Shown: positions 21,972-34,440 of the stretch, in pieces
Layout of the letters: every line of letters begins with the position of its first letter
Numbering within the stretch: the stretch's first letter is position 1
NCBI GenBank assembly: GCA_023634235.1
Contig: JAMKCF010000003.1
Span: 15,718,742-15,782,741, forward strand
Direction of reading: 5' to 3'
DNA from: Pisaster brevispinus
Lineage: Eukaryota > Echinodermata > Asteroidea > Forcipulatida > Asteriidae
Length of the DNA: 64,000 bases
Translations under genes and position numbers: made by a program
The notes under the pieces: generated by a model
What the model was told of the DNA's origin: nothing
Seen by the model: the letters and a program-made list of their open reading frames with translations, nothing else
Databases searched by the model: none

Positions 21972-23012
21972 AACGTTTCTTTGTTCGAGCCCAAATTCTT
22001 TAAAATAAAAAAGACGAGCACCTTACCCATGAGACAGATCTGACAGTTTAATGTGAAATTGGGGCACAGATGTTAAAGTATGAGATAAGTTGAGAAAGTT
22101 TGGTACAGTCCAACCTGCTATTTTAGAGCTATTATTCACTATGTTAAATGAGTCAAAGTTAACGATGGGGGAAATGTATGGGACAGTAATTTAAGTTGTT
22201 GATGTAGTCCTGACACTATGTGGGAAATCTGAAGAGGGGAGCGCCAGTTTATTGCAATGTGGTAGAATAAGTGGGGAAGAGAGGTAGAGGGAGTTTGTTC
22301 AAAGAGGGGCCCCAAGGTCAAATTCGTTTTCCAATAGATAGAGTTCATATGAAAATGGGGAACAAATATCAAGTCTAAAACCTCAGCTAAAACAGCATAA
22401 AATGTCATTGTATTTTATACTTTTCCAGTGCGAATTTTTACAACATCCAAAAAACAACAAATGATGTCACATTTGATCTTAGAGCTCTTCTTTAACGCAA
22501 GTTTTAAACATACAGACATGATTGTGTAAATTTTGTAGCTTGTGAGCAACTTGATGGCAGTAGTGGAGGTAAAGATTACTTAACAAAGAAACTTATGACG
22601 GGATAGTATATTAGGGTGTTTAGTTTTATTTACTTTAACAAAATGTGATGGTGACGAATTCTTTAGTTCGTAAAAATGGAATAAACAGCTCATCACACTA
22701 ACCAAAGATTTTGTTGTTTATGTTTTGTGTTTCTCAAGAAAACAACTACTTTTTGAATGAAATTGACTTTCTCAGATATAGTGGTCCAGACTGTTTAATG
22801 TGGTATTTCTGATTGTTGGAAATGTGGATTTGTATTAGAACAATGCTAAAGGATCTGGGGAAAGGAAATGTTGTCAATCCACAAATCAATCCACCCAAAA
22901 AGATTTTTAAAAAATACCCCCTTCTTACTAAACACAAATCCTAAATGTTTTTTTTTTTTTTTTGCAAAAAGCCTCATTATGTAACAATGATAAGCATGGA
23001 AAGTTTGCGGTG

Positions 23013-23450
23013 ATGCCCCCCCGAACAGACCTCATACAAGAACTTCCACAGGAAGTGCCCCCCCCCCGGATACAGGGGGAGGTGCCCCCCCCCACCCATT
23101 TCAGGAAGAGCCCCCCCCCCGCCTGTACATAAGTGCCCCCAGAAAGAGCCCACATACAGGTAAAGCCAAGCCCCCCTCCCCCTCCTCCCAGGAAGAACCC
23201 ACATACAGGAAGAGCCCCCGTAAGAAAAGCCCACATACAGGAGGCCCCCACCTCACCCCTACCCACAGAAGAGTCCATACACAGGAAGTGGCGCCCTCCT
23301 CCCGAATACAGGAAATTACCCCAGAAAGAGAACCCACGAGGTGCCTCTGAGAGGTGCCATTGGGTAAGTGCCCCCAGAAAGAGCCCACAGGAAGTGCCCC
23401 CAGTAAGGTGCACCCAGGAAGAGACCCCAGGAAAAAAAAACCAGGAAATG
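23013..23450. repeat. C-rich minisatellite, S block 2c
   Basis: Second subtype, expanded relative to 4063-4320. Underlies a 214-codon minus frame (22928-23572) of Gly-rich low complexity. Confidence 0.7.
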
Positions 23451-23548
23451 CACAGTTTTATTACAGCCCATAATGTTTGTGAACAAAAAGACAGCCCGAG
23501 TTTGCAAAGAGACATTGGATGTTTGGCTTGTTGAGAACTCTGGGTCAT

Positions 23549-24114
23549 GTTCAAGAATTGCTTATTGTACATGAGTTGTACTATACATTATAACTTGTCA
23601 CTAGAGGGCGGTATATAAGATGAGTGGTACTCCCAAACAACCATCACTTCCGAAAATATGTATGTACATGTAATAAGTAACTTGTTGTTAGTTGTTTGAA
23701 AAATAGAAGTAGACCTAAAAGGGCCTAAAAGAACAGCAAAAATGCTAGCAAAATGGCTCCCTCTTTTTTTTGAACGAGTTAAACGCACTCCATTCTAAAT
23801 AAGGTCATTGACTGAACAAACAAAGCATTTTTCAGGTGTTTTTCAATGGAGTGATTTGTAACCGCCATTTTGGGGGGCTAATTACTTTATTACAGCTCAT
23901 AATGTTTGTGAACAAAAAGACAGCCCGAGTTTGCATGCAGAACTGGTTGAAACTGGTTTTTTGGTGGGTGGGGGTGGCATGTGATCAATTATACGCGCAA
24001 AGAATTTGTGGCAATACAGCGACAATGTCCATGTGGGCTTGACCAATAAACGCGCTCTACTTGGTGTGTGTGGGTGGGGCTTGGATGTAATGGCCGAAAG
24101 CCAATGCATTTGCG
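23549..24114. repeat. Left flank of gap, duplicated at 24215
   Basis: The 566 bases before the Ns match the 568 bases after them. The differences I see are length changes in homopolymers (T, G and A runs), the pattern expected from long-read errors rather than from biological divergence. Confidence 0.85.
23599..23613 (+). promoter_or_regulatory. CTCF-like motif before the gap
   Basis: CACTAGAGGGCGGTA followed by TATAAG. Probably the same genomic site as 24266-24280 on the other side of the gap. Confidence 0.35.
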
Positions 24115-24214
24115 NNNNNNNNNNNNNNNNNNNNNNNNNNNNNNNNNNNNNNNNNNNNNNNNNNNNNNNNNNNNNNNNNNNNNNNNNNNNNNNNNNNNNN
24201 NNNNNNNNNNNNNN
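24115..24214. other. Assembly gap of exactly 100 N
   Basis: One hundred N, the usual placeholder for a gap of unknown size. With near-identical flanks the most likely truth is an overlap that was not merged, so the real gap length would be negative. Confidence 0.95.
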
Positions 24215-24782
24215 GTTCAAGAATTGCTTATTGTACATGAGTTTGTACTATACATTATAACTTGTCACTAGAGGGCGGTATATAAGATGAGTGGTACTCC
24301 CAAACAACCATCACTTCCGAAAATATGTATGTACATGTAATAAGTAACTTGTTGTTAGTTGTTTGAAAAATAGAAGTAGACCTAAAAGGCCTAAAAGAAC
24401 AGCAAAAATGCTAGCAAAATGGCTCCCTCTTTTTTTTGAACGAGTTAAACGCACTCCATTCTAAATAAGGTCATTGACTGAACAAACAAAGCATTTTTCA
24501 GGTGTTTTTCAATGGAGTGATTTGTAACCGCCATTTTGGGGGGCTAATTACTTTATTACAGCTCATAATGTTTGTGAAACAAAAAGACAGCCCGAGTTTG
24601 CATGCAGAACTGGTTGAAACTGGTTTTTTGGTGGGTGGGGGGGTGGCATGTGATCAATTATACGCGCAAAGAATTTGTGGCAATACAGCGACAATGTCCA
24701 TGTGGGCTTGACCAATAAACGCGCTCTACTTGGTGTGTGTGGGTGGGGCTTGGATGTAATGGCCGAAGCCAATGCATTTGCG
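24215..24782. repeat. Right flank of gap, duplicate of 23549-24114
   Basis: Starts GTTCAAGAATTGC exactly as the left copy does and continues past the point where the left copy was cut (GCATTTGCG). Includes a second copy of the CTCF-like motif at 24266-24280. It then joins the normal module order at about 24700. Confidence 0.85.
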
Positions 24783-25249
24783 AGCAAAAGACAGCCGTAT
24801 GGTACAAAATCATGTTTTTATTTTAAAAACAATGATTGGAAAGTCAAAAACAACAAAAACTATAACATCAAAAGTTGCTAAACACAACTTTTTGATCATG
24901 TCAATTCATCACAAACGACCTGATTGGTCTATAGGTATTTTCTCTCCCATTAATAAAATTATTTTAAAAAGCACTTTATTTTCTGTAATTTATGAAAACA
25001 TTTAGTAAGCTATTTGCAAACTGCTCAACCAGAATAGCTTATGATACAAATAAAGAAAAAGGATTAAAAACAGGGGATGACAATCCGAACGCCCGTCCAC
25101 AGAAAAAAAACGATCCCAAAGGAACTAATGGTTCTCAAGAAGATATTTCTCCTGCCTGCCTCCCCCTCATTTGTTCTCACCCCTGGAATAAATTAATCCA
25201 GTCTTCCAGGATAGCGACTTTTAGTCAACAAGTTAATTCTGTGCATTCA

Positions 25250-25820
25250 TTGGACAAGGGCTCACGGTGGAATGTCACCTCATTTAAGATCTTCATTATT
25301 ATGCAAAAATTATAAGGAGTTTTGCGCTTTTTTCGAAGCGCCATTGCGGCCAGTGACCGCATGTATTCTTCACCGTGTCGCGCACAGGAGCAGCACGCCG
25401 TACCTCTCGGCTCTAACTTGGATTTGGACGTCGCGTTTTCTGATGAACTTTACCTGTAAATTTGTTAAAATTCTTACCATGGCCAGTCATGTGCATTCGC
25501 AAATTTTTCGACAATAACTGTAGCTCGTTTGGAACCAGTTTGGCCAAGATTTAAAGTAGGCCTACAAAACAAAAAAAGTAGGAAACTTTGTGCATTTTTG
25601 TCACTGGATGGCTAGAAAGTTTTTATCAAAAACTGCAGTCTTCAACACAACGTTCACTGTTGAGCCCACCACGAAGTTCTCCAGTTCCGACAACAGACTT
25701 TGAAAGCAAATGATAACTTCGGTGTTGAGTTTGTGAGTAGCTGAGTGAGCTCCGCTGAACTACAGTGTAAAAAATTCACAACGAAAGCCGAACACAGCCA
25801 GCCATTGAAGGTAAGGCTTG
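25250..25820 (+). promoter_or_regulatory. Possible promoter and first-exon block, unit 2 (altered)
   Basis: Counterpart of 5271-5860. The octamer reads ATGCAAAA, the candidate start codon is ACG at 25781, and the donor GAAG|GTAAGG at 25810/25811 is kept. Confidence 0.25.
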
Positions 25821-27173
25821 GTATCAAAATGGGGGGGGGGGGGGGGGCGGCATTCCGCCGAAACAATCTTTAGTTTCGTCTGACCACGGGCGTATAGGGA
25901 CACTTTGGTTTTAAAGTGGGTAGAGAGTTCATGTACAAACAAATTTGCACAGATAAAAACATCGGGTACTTTTTTTTATTACTGGGATACAATATTGTTT
26001 TTGCTTTCTCTGTCCAATTTTCTTCCACCCTATTTTCTCCCATCCTATTTTCTCCCACTGTTTTGCCTGAACTTTGGCAGGGCAGTAAGCCCCTGCTCCA
26101 CCCCAATTGGAATTTTTTCTTAAAGAGGACGATCTAATTTAATATTTAGTTATTTGTATACATGTTTATGGGTCGTTTGTTTAATTTAGAAGAGCGACTT
26201 TTTTATCTAACTTTTTTGCTCTTTTTGCCTTTTTTTTCTCCAAACTCCAAAGTGTTCATTTTTAAGACCATTTAATTTCTAGTAATTTAACCACAAATAT
26301 ACACAAACTTTCCTTCAAAATATTCCTCAGTCATTTTGAGGAAAATTTTATTAGAAGGGTACAAAAGGGCACACAATTTTATTTTCAGGAAATGGAATAT
26401 TTTGAGGAAACAAAATAATTTTATTAATTTTTTCATTTGTTTGTTTATTTATTTTTTTAAATCATAAAAAGGTTATTTGTTTTTTCTTCATACTGTGCCT
26501 GAAGTTTCCCTGTTTGTTTTTCATTAACAAAGGAGGGCAATCAGTCCCCCCCCCCCGCCTCTCCTCTCTTGATCGTGCGTCTATGACTATGATGTCATCA
26601 GTGCTTGAATTATATCAATTGTAAGTTCATTATTTGCACAAATTTATATCTCCTGAACTTCATGATAAATTCAGAATATTTGTGTCATTTTGTACTTGAA
26701 CTGTAGCATTGATGTATTTAGGGGTTGTTTTTCTCAATTCAGAGACAGGGAAGGACTGAGGCAGCAGTAAGCAGTAGACGGAGACGGGGAGCGGGGACTT
26801 GAGGTGGAACCAGCACTGAGCTATCATAGAGGCAAGCTTCAAGAGGCGTGGATGGGGGGTGTGTCATGTTGATGACTCTCAGGAGACTGACCAGATGCAG
26901 GGTTAGTCTGCAGATCCTTAAAAGTATTAAAAAGTATTCAACTGAAACATCCAAATTTAAGGCCTCAAGAAGCATTAACAAGTATTAAAATCAGTCATTT
27001 GAAGTCTTAAAAAAAAAATGTATTTCATATCGGCTGGTAAAGAACTGGTTTATGCTGCATGTAAAAAGTAACATAAAGAGTGAGTGGGTATAGCTGTTTC
27101 CCCTGCATTATTCACTTTTGGTCTTAAGTTTAGTCTAGAGTAGCAATAAAATGTGACTTTTTATGGTGTGCAG
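25821..27173. other. Intron-like or intergenic sequence, unit 2
   Basis: Starts with a run of 17 G (25831-25847), contains a run of 11 C (26546-26556) and is otherwise AT-rich. It has an additional CTATTTTCTCCCATC repeat step near 26030. No gene seen. Confidence 0.5.
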
Positions 27174-27247
27174 GTACCCAGAGATGGCTGTTGAAGATCT
27201 ATGGATATGTGGTATGTGAGTCAGTCTGGAGTCATCGCCGGATTTGG
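27174..27247 (+). other. Exon-like island, frame broken in unit 2
   Basis: Counterpart of 7261-7337. GGTATGTGAGTCAGTC replaces GGTATGTGGACGTACAGTC, giving an in-frame TGA after ...WICGM. Splice sites CAG| and |GTAATG are unchanged. Confidence 0.35.
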
Positions 27248-29048
27248 GTAATGAAAACTTGCTGTATATCCGACTTCCACTTTTTTAAGTCCACTTTTGC
27301 AATTCACCTCTTTGATAAATGTTATAGTTCCATTTATTTATTTTTTATTTATTTTTTCTTCTCACAACTGGCAGTAAATACAATCAAGTAAGGTTTGTGG
27401 AGACACACACACATCGTACTTTGCCCAAAAGATTTTTTTCTATGTAATTTTCACCGCTGTACCGGTACAAAAGACAACAAATTTCATGTGTTTTCACATG
27501 ATGAATATAAAAATTGAATTAAATTTAATGTACATATAACTCTCTCTTATGAGTATTGATGTTTTTGAAAAGAACCAGCAGTTCAGTATGTGAAGTATAA
27601 AATATACCAATTAGCGTATTATTGACCTTTCTAAAAAAAAGAAAAGAAACAAAAGTCAAATTATTGATAGGAGCGCAATAGTGGAGGTCGGATAACACAG
27701 GTTAACTTTCAAGATAAAGACAAGGGGAAGACTGCGAATGGTAAGAGAAGATCTAACCCGTTCTCTTGCAGAGTCCCTCCCTTTTTGTATCATCCCTTCC
27801 CCTCCATGATGTTCGGCGATCTTGTTGATGTTGTCCCTGTAGAGCTTTCAAGGTGACTTCAGAGTTTCTTGGCATTTCTTTGATTGCATATTGGTCGAAG
27901 CCAGTGATGCTTTTTTAATTTGGAGACTTGTCTTATTGGAAATTTCTGTTGGGTTGATACTTCAAGTCATCACTTGTCATGTTTATTTATAATTGTCATT
28001 ATTTAAAATTTCAAGTAGTGTAACCTTTAGAAAGTAAAAAATACAACTGAAACTTTATTCATAATCATTTATTCAATAATTCTGAAGAAAAAAACCCAGG
28101 ATTTTTTCTCCTTTTTTTTGGACAAAGTAAAGCAGAAAATTAAAATAGAAAATAGATTCTACACTTTTCCCCTCTGCTGATGTGCTTGTAATGTGGGCAC
28201 AAAACCCACCACCATAAGTATTTTAGAAGTAATCATACAGTCAAATATTTTTGTCCAATTACCATTCATTTGATGATTAATGTTTGATTTAGGAGTATTA
28301 AATAGGTAATTTAGACCAGCTAAATAAATATTTACATATTCCTAAAATCAGCATTTCATCAATTCTGAATGTAGACATTTTCAACTAATTAAGTCTTTGA
28401 AAATTAAAGAAGAATAGATAGTTAATAAACAGCATAGCTGTAACTCTTCCCCATTTCAATCAAATTTAAAATAAAAGAACAAAATGCAAATCTTTTATAT
28501 TAAAGATTATAGGTCTCATTGAAAATAACTTACCTAAACTACTTGTTTGAGAGCGCTGCGAAAATAAAACAGAAGGAAAAAATGAATAGGGAGCAGAAAA
28601 AAGACTGGAGAAGATGAGAGAGAAGGGGGAAAAGGAGCAGATCATCTATTGGGGAAAGATGTCAGTGGTGCCTAGGTATGTATAAATGGTAAGACAGTAA
28701 AGGCTTAGAGTATTTCAAGTGTTGGCCTAGTGATAAGACTAACTCTCTACTCTTTCAGCAGATTTACTGGCTATAGGTAAAGTATAAGGTATGACTGGGG
28801 TAGTTCTTAGTCTTGATTCTAAGTTCTTGAACCAAAACTAAGAGCTACCCTGTCATCAGTAGATATGAGTAGCCGATGGAGACTGTCCCTTAGATGTCCC
28901 TGATGAGTGACTGGAGGCAAGTGAGGTCAGGTGTTTGCATCAATGGTTAAGTATAACAGGTGAAGTATCAGGGTGAAAAAACTAACCATTCCTTCCACAG
29001 CTTTTAACACTTCCCTCAACAGGCTAACCTTGTTTTTGTTTTCAACAG
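27248..29048. other. Intron-like sequence, unit 2
   Basis: Counterpart of 7338-9138 with scattered small indels. No gene seen. Confidence 0.4.
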
Positions 29049-30031
29049 TCTGTAACGCGTTTTTCCCATGGTGAATGTAGAAATTTGTGACCCGAGGTCA
29101 GAAGGTCAATAAAGTGGAGGTGGCTGGCAGCAATGGTCAAGTATCAGGTGAAGTATTAGGTAAAGTATGAGGGCAAGTGTGAAAGAAAAGTAACCGTTCT
29201 TTCCACAGCGTTTCCCTCAACAGGCTATGACCTTGTTTTTGTTTTTCACAGTCTGTAACCTGTTATTGCTAAAGTTGATGATGTGGCTAGCAACTGTGTA
29301 CAGATGGCAGCTCGGGGACACCGTAGATGGCATTGGTTTGGTAAAGTATTGGGGTTATCTCACATAACCTGGCCGATTGATGTGACCCTCAAATGCTAAA
29401 CCTTCTAGATATTTTTCTTCCAAAAAGCAGATCATGTTTACTTGGATGATGAAGTAGTTTGTGCGCTGAAATCTTAACTGAGCTGATGCCTACCACCAGG
29501 GACTGGGGTCATGAACAAGATTTGGTAATGTATCTGGTAATAATTTGTACAAGTTACTAGTGAAGAAATTACTGACTAATTTGATCAACAACTAAATAAA
29601 GAAGCTTGGAAGATCAGAAACAGATCGACATCAGTTTATTGATAAGTTTGGAGGGAGAAACAAGGCATGCATAAAACATTTAGATTTTGAATATCAGTAC
29701 TTGTAACCAGCAGTTCAAATACTGGTATCGTTGAGCTTCTACAATATCAAGCATGAACAACCAACCAGCCTTTGAGCTGAAACAACTTAAGACCCATGGA
29801 CTATTTATGTCTTTGTACAATCAAAACAAATTGAAATTCTTCCTGAAACATTGTAAGTCAGCTCTTCTTGCAATTTAACATAAAGATAAACACACAAAGA
29901 TAAATTTGTCTGTGCCTACTAAAATTTTCCCTTGGTTTTGAGCAGTCTGTTGTGAAGTTGTGACTACAACTGGACCTGTTTGCAGCATTTCTGGAGGATT
30001 CAGGTGCAAGGAGTGGACAAAAGACAACTTG
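29049..30031 (+). other. Three exon-like islands, unit 2
   Basis: Islands at 29049-29147, 29252-29340 and 29946-30031 with the same splice contexts as in unit 1. The third has an intact GAGCAG acceptor and an open third frame, 6 nt shorter than unit 3. Confidence 0.35.
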
Positions 30032-30317
30032 GTAGGTCAACAAATATTCATTCCAAACTTTTCTTTGAAGAGAAGGTTCATCCAAAACATTCAGCAAATG
30101 ATCAGCTGTTATTAAGTTTTCAGCATGAGCAGCTTTGAAGGTTTCAATAAGTTGATTTGAAAGAATCCATTCATTTCCATCCCTTAGTTAGCAATAAAAA
30201 CACCACAAAACCAACTGGTTGAAAACTTCATTAAAATAGGTGGTAAAGTTTTTTCAGAAAACATTTCTGAAAACAAACTGAACCTGGAATGTTGTGTACA
30301 TGTTCCTTGCACATGAT

Positions 30318-30450
30318 CAGCGACGTAGTTTGTTAGGGTGACACCATTTTTTCAATTATAGATTCCATTTGCACTTTTTAAAATACTGGATCTTGATCTA
30401 CGTGATTGCAGGTTCCCAACGGGGCCCCCGCCCCCTTAGTTACACCACTG
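30318..30450. mobile_element. CAGCG...CACTG element, unit 2
   Basis: Shorter than its counterparts because the CAGCACTGCTGGCAAATC segment is deleted. Ends GTTACACCACTG. Confidence 0.5.
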
Positions 30451-30557
30451 CGCATGCTCCCAGCATTCAGACTGAACTATTCTTCAGAACAACTTGTACT
30501 TGTAATTAAAAACTTTATCAAAATTAATCTTTGAAAATCATTTATATTCCACTGCAG

Positions 30558-33500
30558 GTTGAGACGATGACCATGGAGATGCCATACATCCAAACTTGAA
30601 GTTAATCAACGCTTTTTGGACTGTGTGCCACCAACTGAAGGACTTTCAAGTTTAGTCAGATGACTCTCCGTTACAAGTTCAACTGTTCAAGTGACGTGAG
30701 ATGTTGAGGCTAACCAATGCTTTTTAGACAGCTGCAAAGAGTTGACAACAGATCGTTTGGTAAGTTGAGTTCTAAATTCTAGAACACTAGACTCACGAGA
30801 TGGTTCACTTTGTGAATGATCGCTAAGATTTCAAATTTCTGATTTTAAAAGAATACATTCACTCCCATCCTTTAGTTTGTAATAAACACACCTTACAACA
30901 AACTGGTGGAAAACTTCATGAAAAAGATTTTCATAAACATGACAGAAAAACAAACACTTAAATTTTGTGTCACATTGTGGTTGCATGTTCATTGAGTTTA
31001 AAAAATTATTGAATTGGAAGGAGAATTTTCTTGAACATTGCTAGCATTTACACTGAAGAATTCCTTAGAACAACTGATACTTGTTTCAAATGAATTTATC
31101 AAAATTAATCTTTGAAAATCTACTATTTTTCTACCTCAGATTGAGACGATGACCTTGGAGATGACATCCAATCTTGAGGCTAATCAATGCTTTATGGACT
31201 GAGTGCTAACAGCTGAAGAAGAACTGTCAAGACTAGTCAGATGACTCTCCCCATCAAGTTCAACCATTCATGTGATGTAAAGATGTAGAGACTAACTACT
31301 GGGTTTGGACAAGTGCAAAGAGTCAACAACAGTCCGCTTGGTAAGTTGGTAAAAGCTCATTCTCAAACCTTTGAGGAGAAGGTTCACACTAATTTGGCAA
31401 AGGAGTTCATATTTCAGAAAGATCACCTGTCGCAAATTGTTGATTTAAAAGAATACATTCACTCCAATCCTGTAGTTTGCAATAAACACACCTTACAGCC
31501 AGCTGGAGGAAAACTTTGTTCAAACGAGGTCAACATTTTCAGAAAAAGATTTTCAAAGAAATAACCTGGAATGTTGTGTCATGTTCAATGGGTTGAAGAA
31601 CTAACTGAAGATGAAGGAGAATTTTCTTGCACATGATAGCATTCAGACTTAACTATTCCTCAGACCAACTGAAACTTGTGTTAAAAGAGTTAACCAACGC
31701 TTTTTGGACTGAGTCCCACCAGCTGAAGAAGAACTGTCTATTCAAGCTAGATGACTCTTCACTACCTACAGTTCAACTTGTCAAGTAACAGGAATGCTGA
31801 GGCTATTCATCAGACCAACTGAAACTTGTATTAAAAGAGTTGATTAGAATTAATCTCTGAAAACTCCTTATCTTTTACCGCAGATTGAGATGGTGATGGA
31901 ACCAGGAGATGACATGCACCCAATCTCGAGGCTAACCAACGCTTTTTGGACTGAGTCCCACCAGCTGAAGACGAACTGTCTATTCAAGCTAGATGACTCT
32001 TCAGTACCTACAGCTCAACTAGTCAAGTAAACAGAGGAATGCTGAGGCTAACCAACGCTTTTTGGACAGGTGGAAAGAGTCAACAACAGACGCTTGGTAA
32101 GTTTGGAAAAATTCATTTTAAAACCTTTCTTAGAAGAGAATGTTCATCCCACAAACTTGGCAAAGGAGTTTTAGAAAGAGCACCTTTGTAGGTTTAAAAT
32201 TGTTGATTTGAAAGAAAACATTCACCCCCCCCCCTCATCCTGTAGTTTGTAATAAACACACCTTACAGCCAACTGGTGGAAAACTTTGTCAAGATTTTCA
32301 GAATTTGTTTTTCTAAACACAAAAGTTTAACAAAATCTGAAATGTTGTGTCATGTTCAATGGGTTGAAGAACTAATTGGAGCTGAAGGAGAATTTTCTTG
32401 CACATGATAGCATTCAGACTTGACTATTCCTCAGTCCAACTGAAACTTTTATTAAAAGAGTTGATCAAATTTAATCTTTGGAAACTTCTACCGCAGATCG
32501 AGATGATAGCCCTGGAGATGACATACACCCAATCTTGAGGCTAACCAATGCTTTTTGGACTGAGTCCCTTCAGCTGAAGGAGAACTGTATATTCAAGCTA
32601 GATGACTCTTCACTACCTACAGCTCAACTAGTCAAGTAACAGAGGAATGCTGAGGCTAACTAACGCTTTTTGGTCAGGTGGAAAGAGTCAACAACAGACC
32701 ACTTGGTGAGTTAAAAAAAAACAAGGTTCATCCCACAAATTTGGCAAAGGAGTTTGTTTCAGAATCGGTACCATTCCAGATTCCAAATGGTAGATTTGAA
32801 AGAATACATTCATTCCCATCCTTTAGTTTGCAAAAAACACTCAACCAACTGGTGGAAAACTTCATTTTAAAACTAGGTTTTCCAGAAAAAGATTTTTAAT
32901 CCTGAATATTAAGTCATGTAGTGGGTTCATGTTCAATGAGTTGACAAACTGATTGGAACTGGGGGAGAATGGTCCTGCACATGCTTGCATTCAGACTGAA
33001 CTATCCATGTGAACAACTGATATACTTGTATTAAAAGAGCTTATGAAAATTAATCTTTGAAGATTGTTTATTTTCTTCCCCAGATTGAGATGATGACCCT
33101 GGAGACGACCTAGTCTTGAGGCCCCACAATGCTTTTTGGACTGTGTACCGCCAGCTTAATAATGACAGTCAAGACTGGCCAGATGAACATCCACTACAAG
33201 TTCAACCGTTCCAGTGTCATTGGGATGTTGAGGCTAACTATCACAATAGGGACAAATGCAAAGAGTCAACAACAGACCCAGTAGGTAAGATTGAAAGAAC
33301 TCATTATAAAACTATTGTTTGAAGAGAAAAGGTTCATCGTACGAATTTGATAAAGGAGTAATGTTTCAGAAATCACTTTGAAGGTTTCAAATCATCGATT
33401 TAAAGAATACATCCTTTAGTTTGCAATAAACGGGTGGAAAAAACTCATTGAAAAATATGGTCTAGTTTTTCAGAAAAACAACTTTAAAACCACAAAAAGA

Positions 33501-33800
33501 AAAACAAAACCTGGATTGTTGTGTCATGTCTTGGGTACATTTTCCAATGATTTGAAGAACTGATTGGAGTTGGAAGAGAATTTTCTTGCGCATTGTTAGC
33601 ATTCTGGCTAAGCTATCCCTCAGAACAACTGATACTTGTTATAAATAAGTTGATGAAAATTTATATTCGGAAATGGGTTATTTTTCTACTACAGATTGAG
33701 ACAATGACCTTGGAGATGCGAGCATCCAATCTTGAGGCTAACCAATGCTTATTGGACTGTGTGCCACCAGCTGAAGAAGAACTGTTTCAAGTCTAGTCAG
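30558..33800 (+). ncRNA. Tandem array of seven exon-like monomers, unit 2
   Basis: Exon-like segments are 30558-30759, 31140-31340, a truncated one at about 31690-31800 without acceptor or donor, 31884-32096, 32497-32705, 33084-33284 and 33695 onward. The truncated monomer runs straight from intron (TTAAAAGAGTT) into the middle of the exon (AACCAACGCTTTTTGGACTG), a deletion that removed its acceptor. The last monomer reads open for 34 codons, ending in LLDCVPPAEEELFQV and TAG. Confidence 0.4.
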
Positions 33801-34055
33801 CTGACTCTCTGCTAGAAGTTCAACCGTTCAAGTGACAGAGGGATGTTGAGGCTAACCAACGCTTTTCGGACAATATGTATATATCCCTCTGAAGAAGAAC
33901 TGTCAAGTCTAGCCAGAAGACTCTTTGCTAAAAGTTTAACCATTCAATTGACAAAGGGGAACTTTGAGGCTAACCTCCACATTTTGGACTGTGTGCCACG
34001 AGCTGAAGACCTGCGTCACAGCCAGATGACTCTCCACTGCAAGTTTAACTGTTCA

Positions 34056-34247
34056 GGGCCTAATTTCATAAAGCCTATAAGCACAACAAATTGCTAAGCA
34101 CAGAAAAATATTGCTTAGCAAAAACAAGTTAACAGCCAACACTCCATAAAGTTTACATTGTTGCAACTGGTACCTCCTTATTTCTTGCTAAGAAAAGAAA
34201 TTTACTAAGCAGAATTTTCTGCTTAAAAGCTTTATGAAATTGGGCCC
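34056..34247. mobile_element. 192-bp foldback element (MITE), unit 2
   Basis: Ortholog of 14047-14238 at the same position within the 112-bp repeats; the left end has a C-to-T change (GGGCCTAATTTC). Confidence 0.8.
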
Positions 34248-34440
34248 ATTTACATAGGAATATTGATGCTTACCAACGCTTTTGGTGTTGGGTGCTACCA
34301 GCTGAAGGACCATGTCAAGTCTAGCTAGATGGAATCACCAACAAGTTTAACTGTTCAAATGACATAGTGTTCTTTAACTAATGCTTTTTGGACTGTCACC
34401 AAATGAAGAAAGACCGCGTCAAGTCTAGAGCTAGACGATG

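Larger units (their letters stand above)
19929..22474 (+). repeat. S block copy 2b
   Basis: An extra a-type S block with no equivalent in units 1 and 3; its insertion accounts for about 2.5 kb of the length of unit 2. It begins by a direct join: the preceding block breaks off in the middle of TTTTAGAGCTATT at about 19869 and continues with GAAACGAGGCTGGAG, which in unit 1 lies just before block 1a. Confidence 0.8.
22475..24114 (+). repeat. S block copy 2c, running into the assembly gap
   Basis: A b-type S block, most like copy 1b at its left end but with a CTCF-like motif (23599-23613) that 1b has lost. It continues to the gap at 24115; the sequence after the gap repeats its last 566 bases. 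Confidence 0.8.

Noticed and set aside
22928..23572. 214-codon minus-strand frame
   Set aside because: Same cause: C-rich repeat of S block 2c read in reverse; it includes a run of K codons from poly-T.
33843..34097. 84-codon plus-strand frame with a repeated ILDCVP.AE motif
   Set aside because: The repeat comes from the 112-bp DNA repeat and the last codons lie inside the foldback element; the frame is not kept in unit 1.
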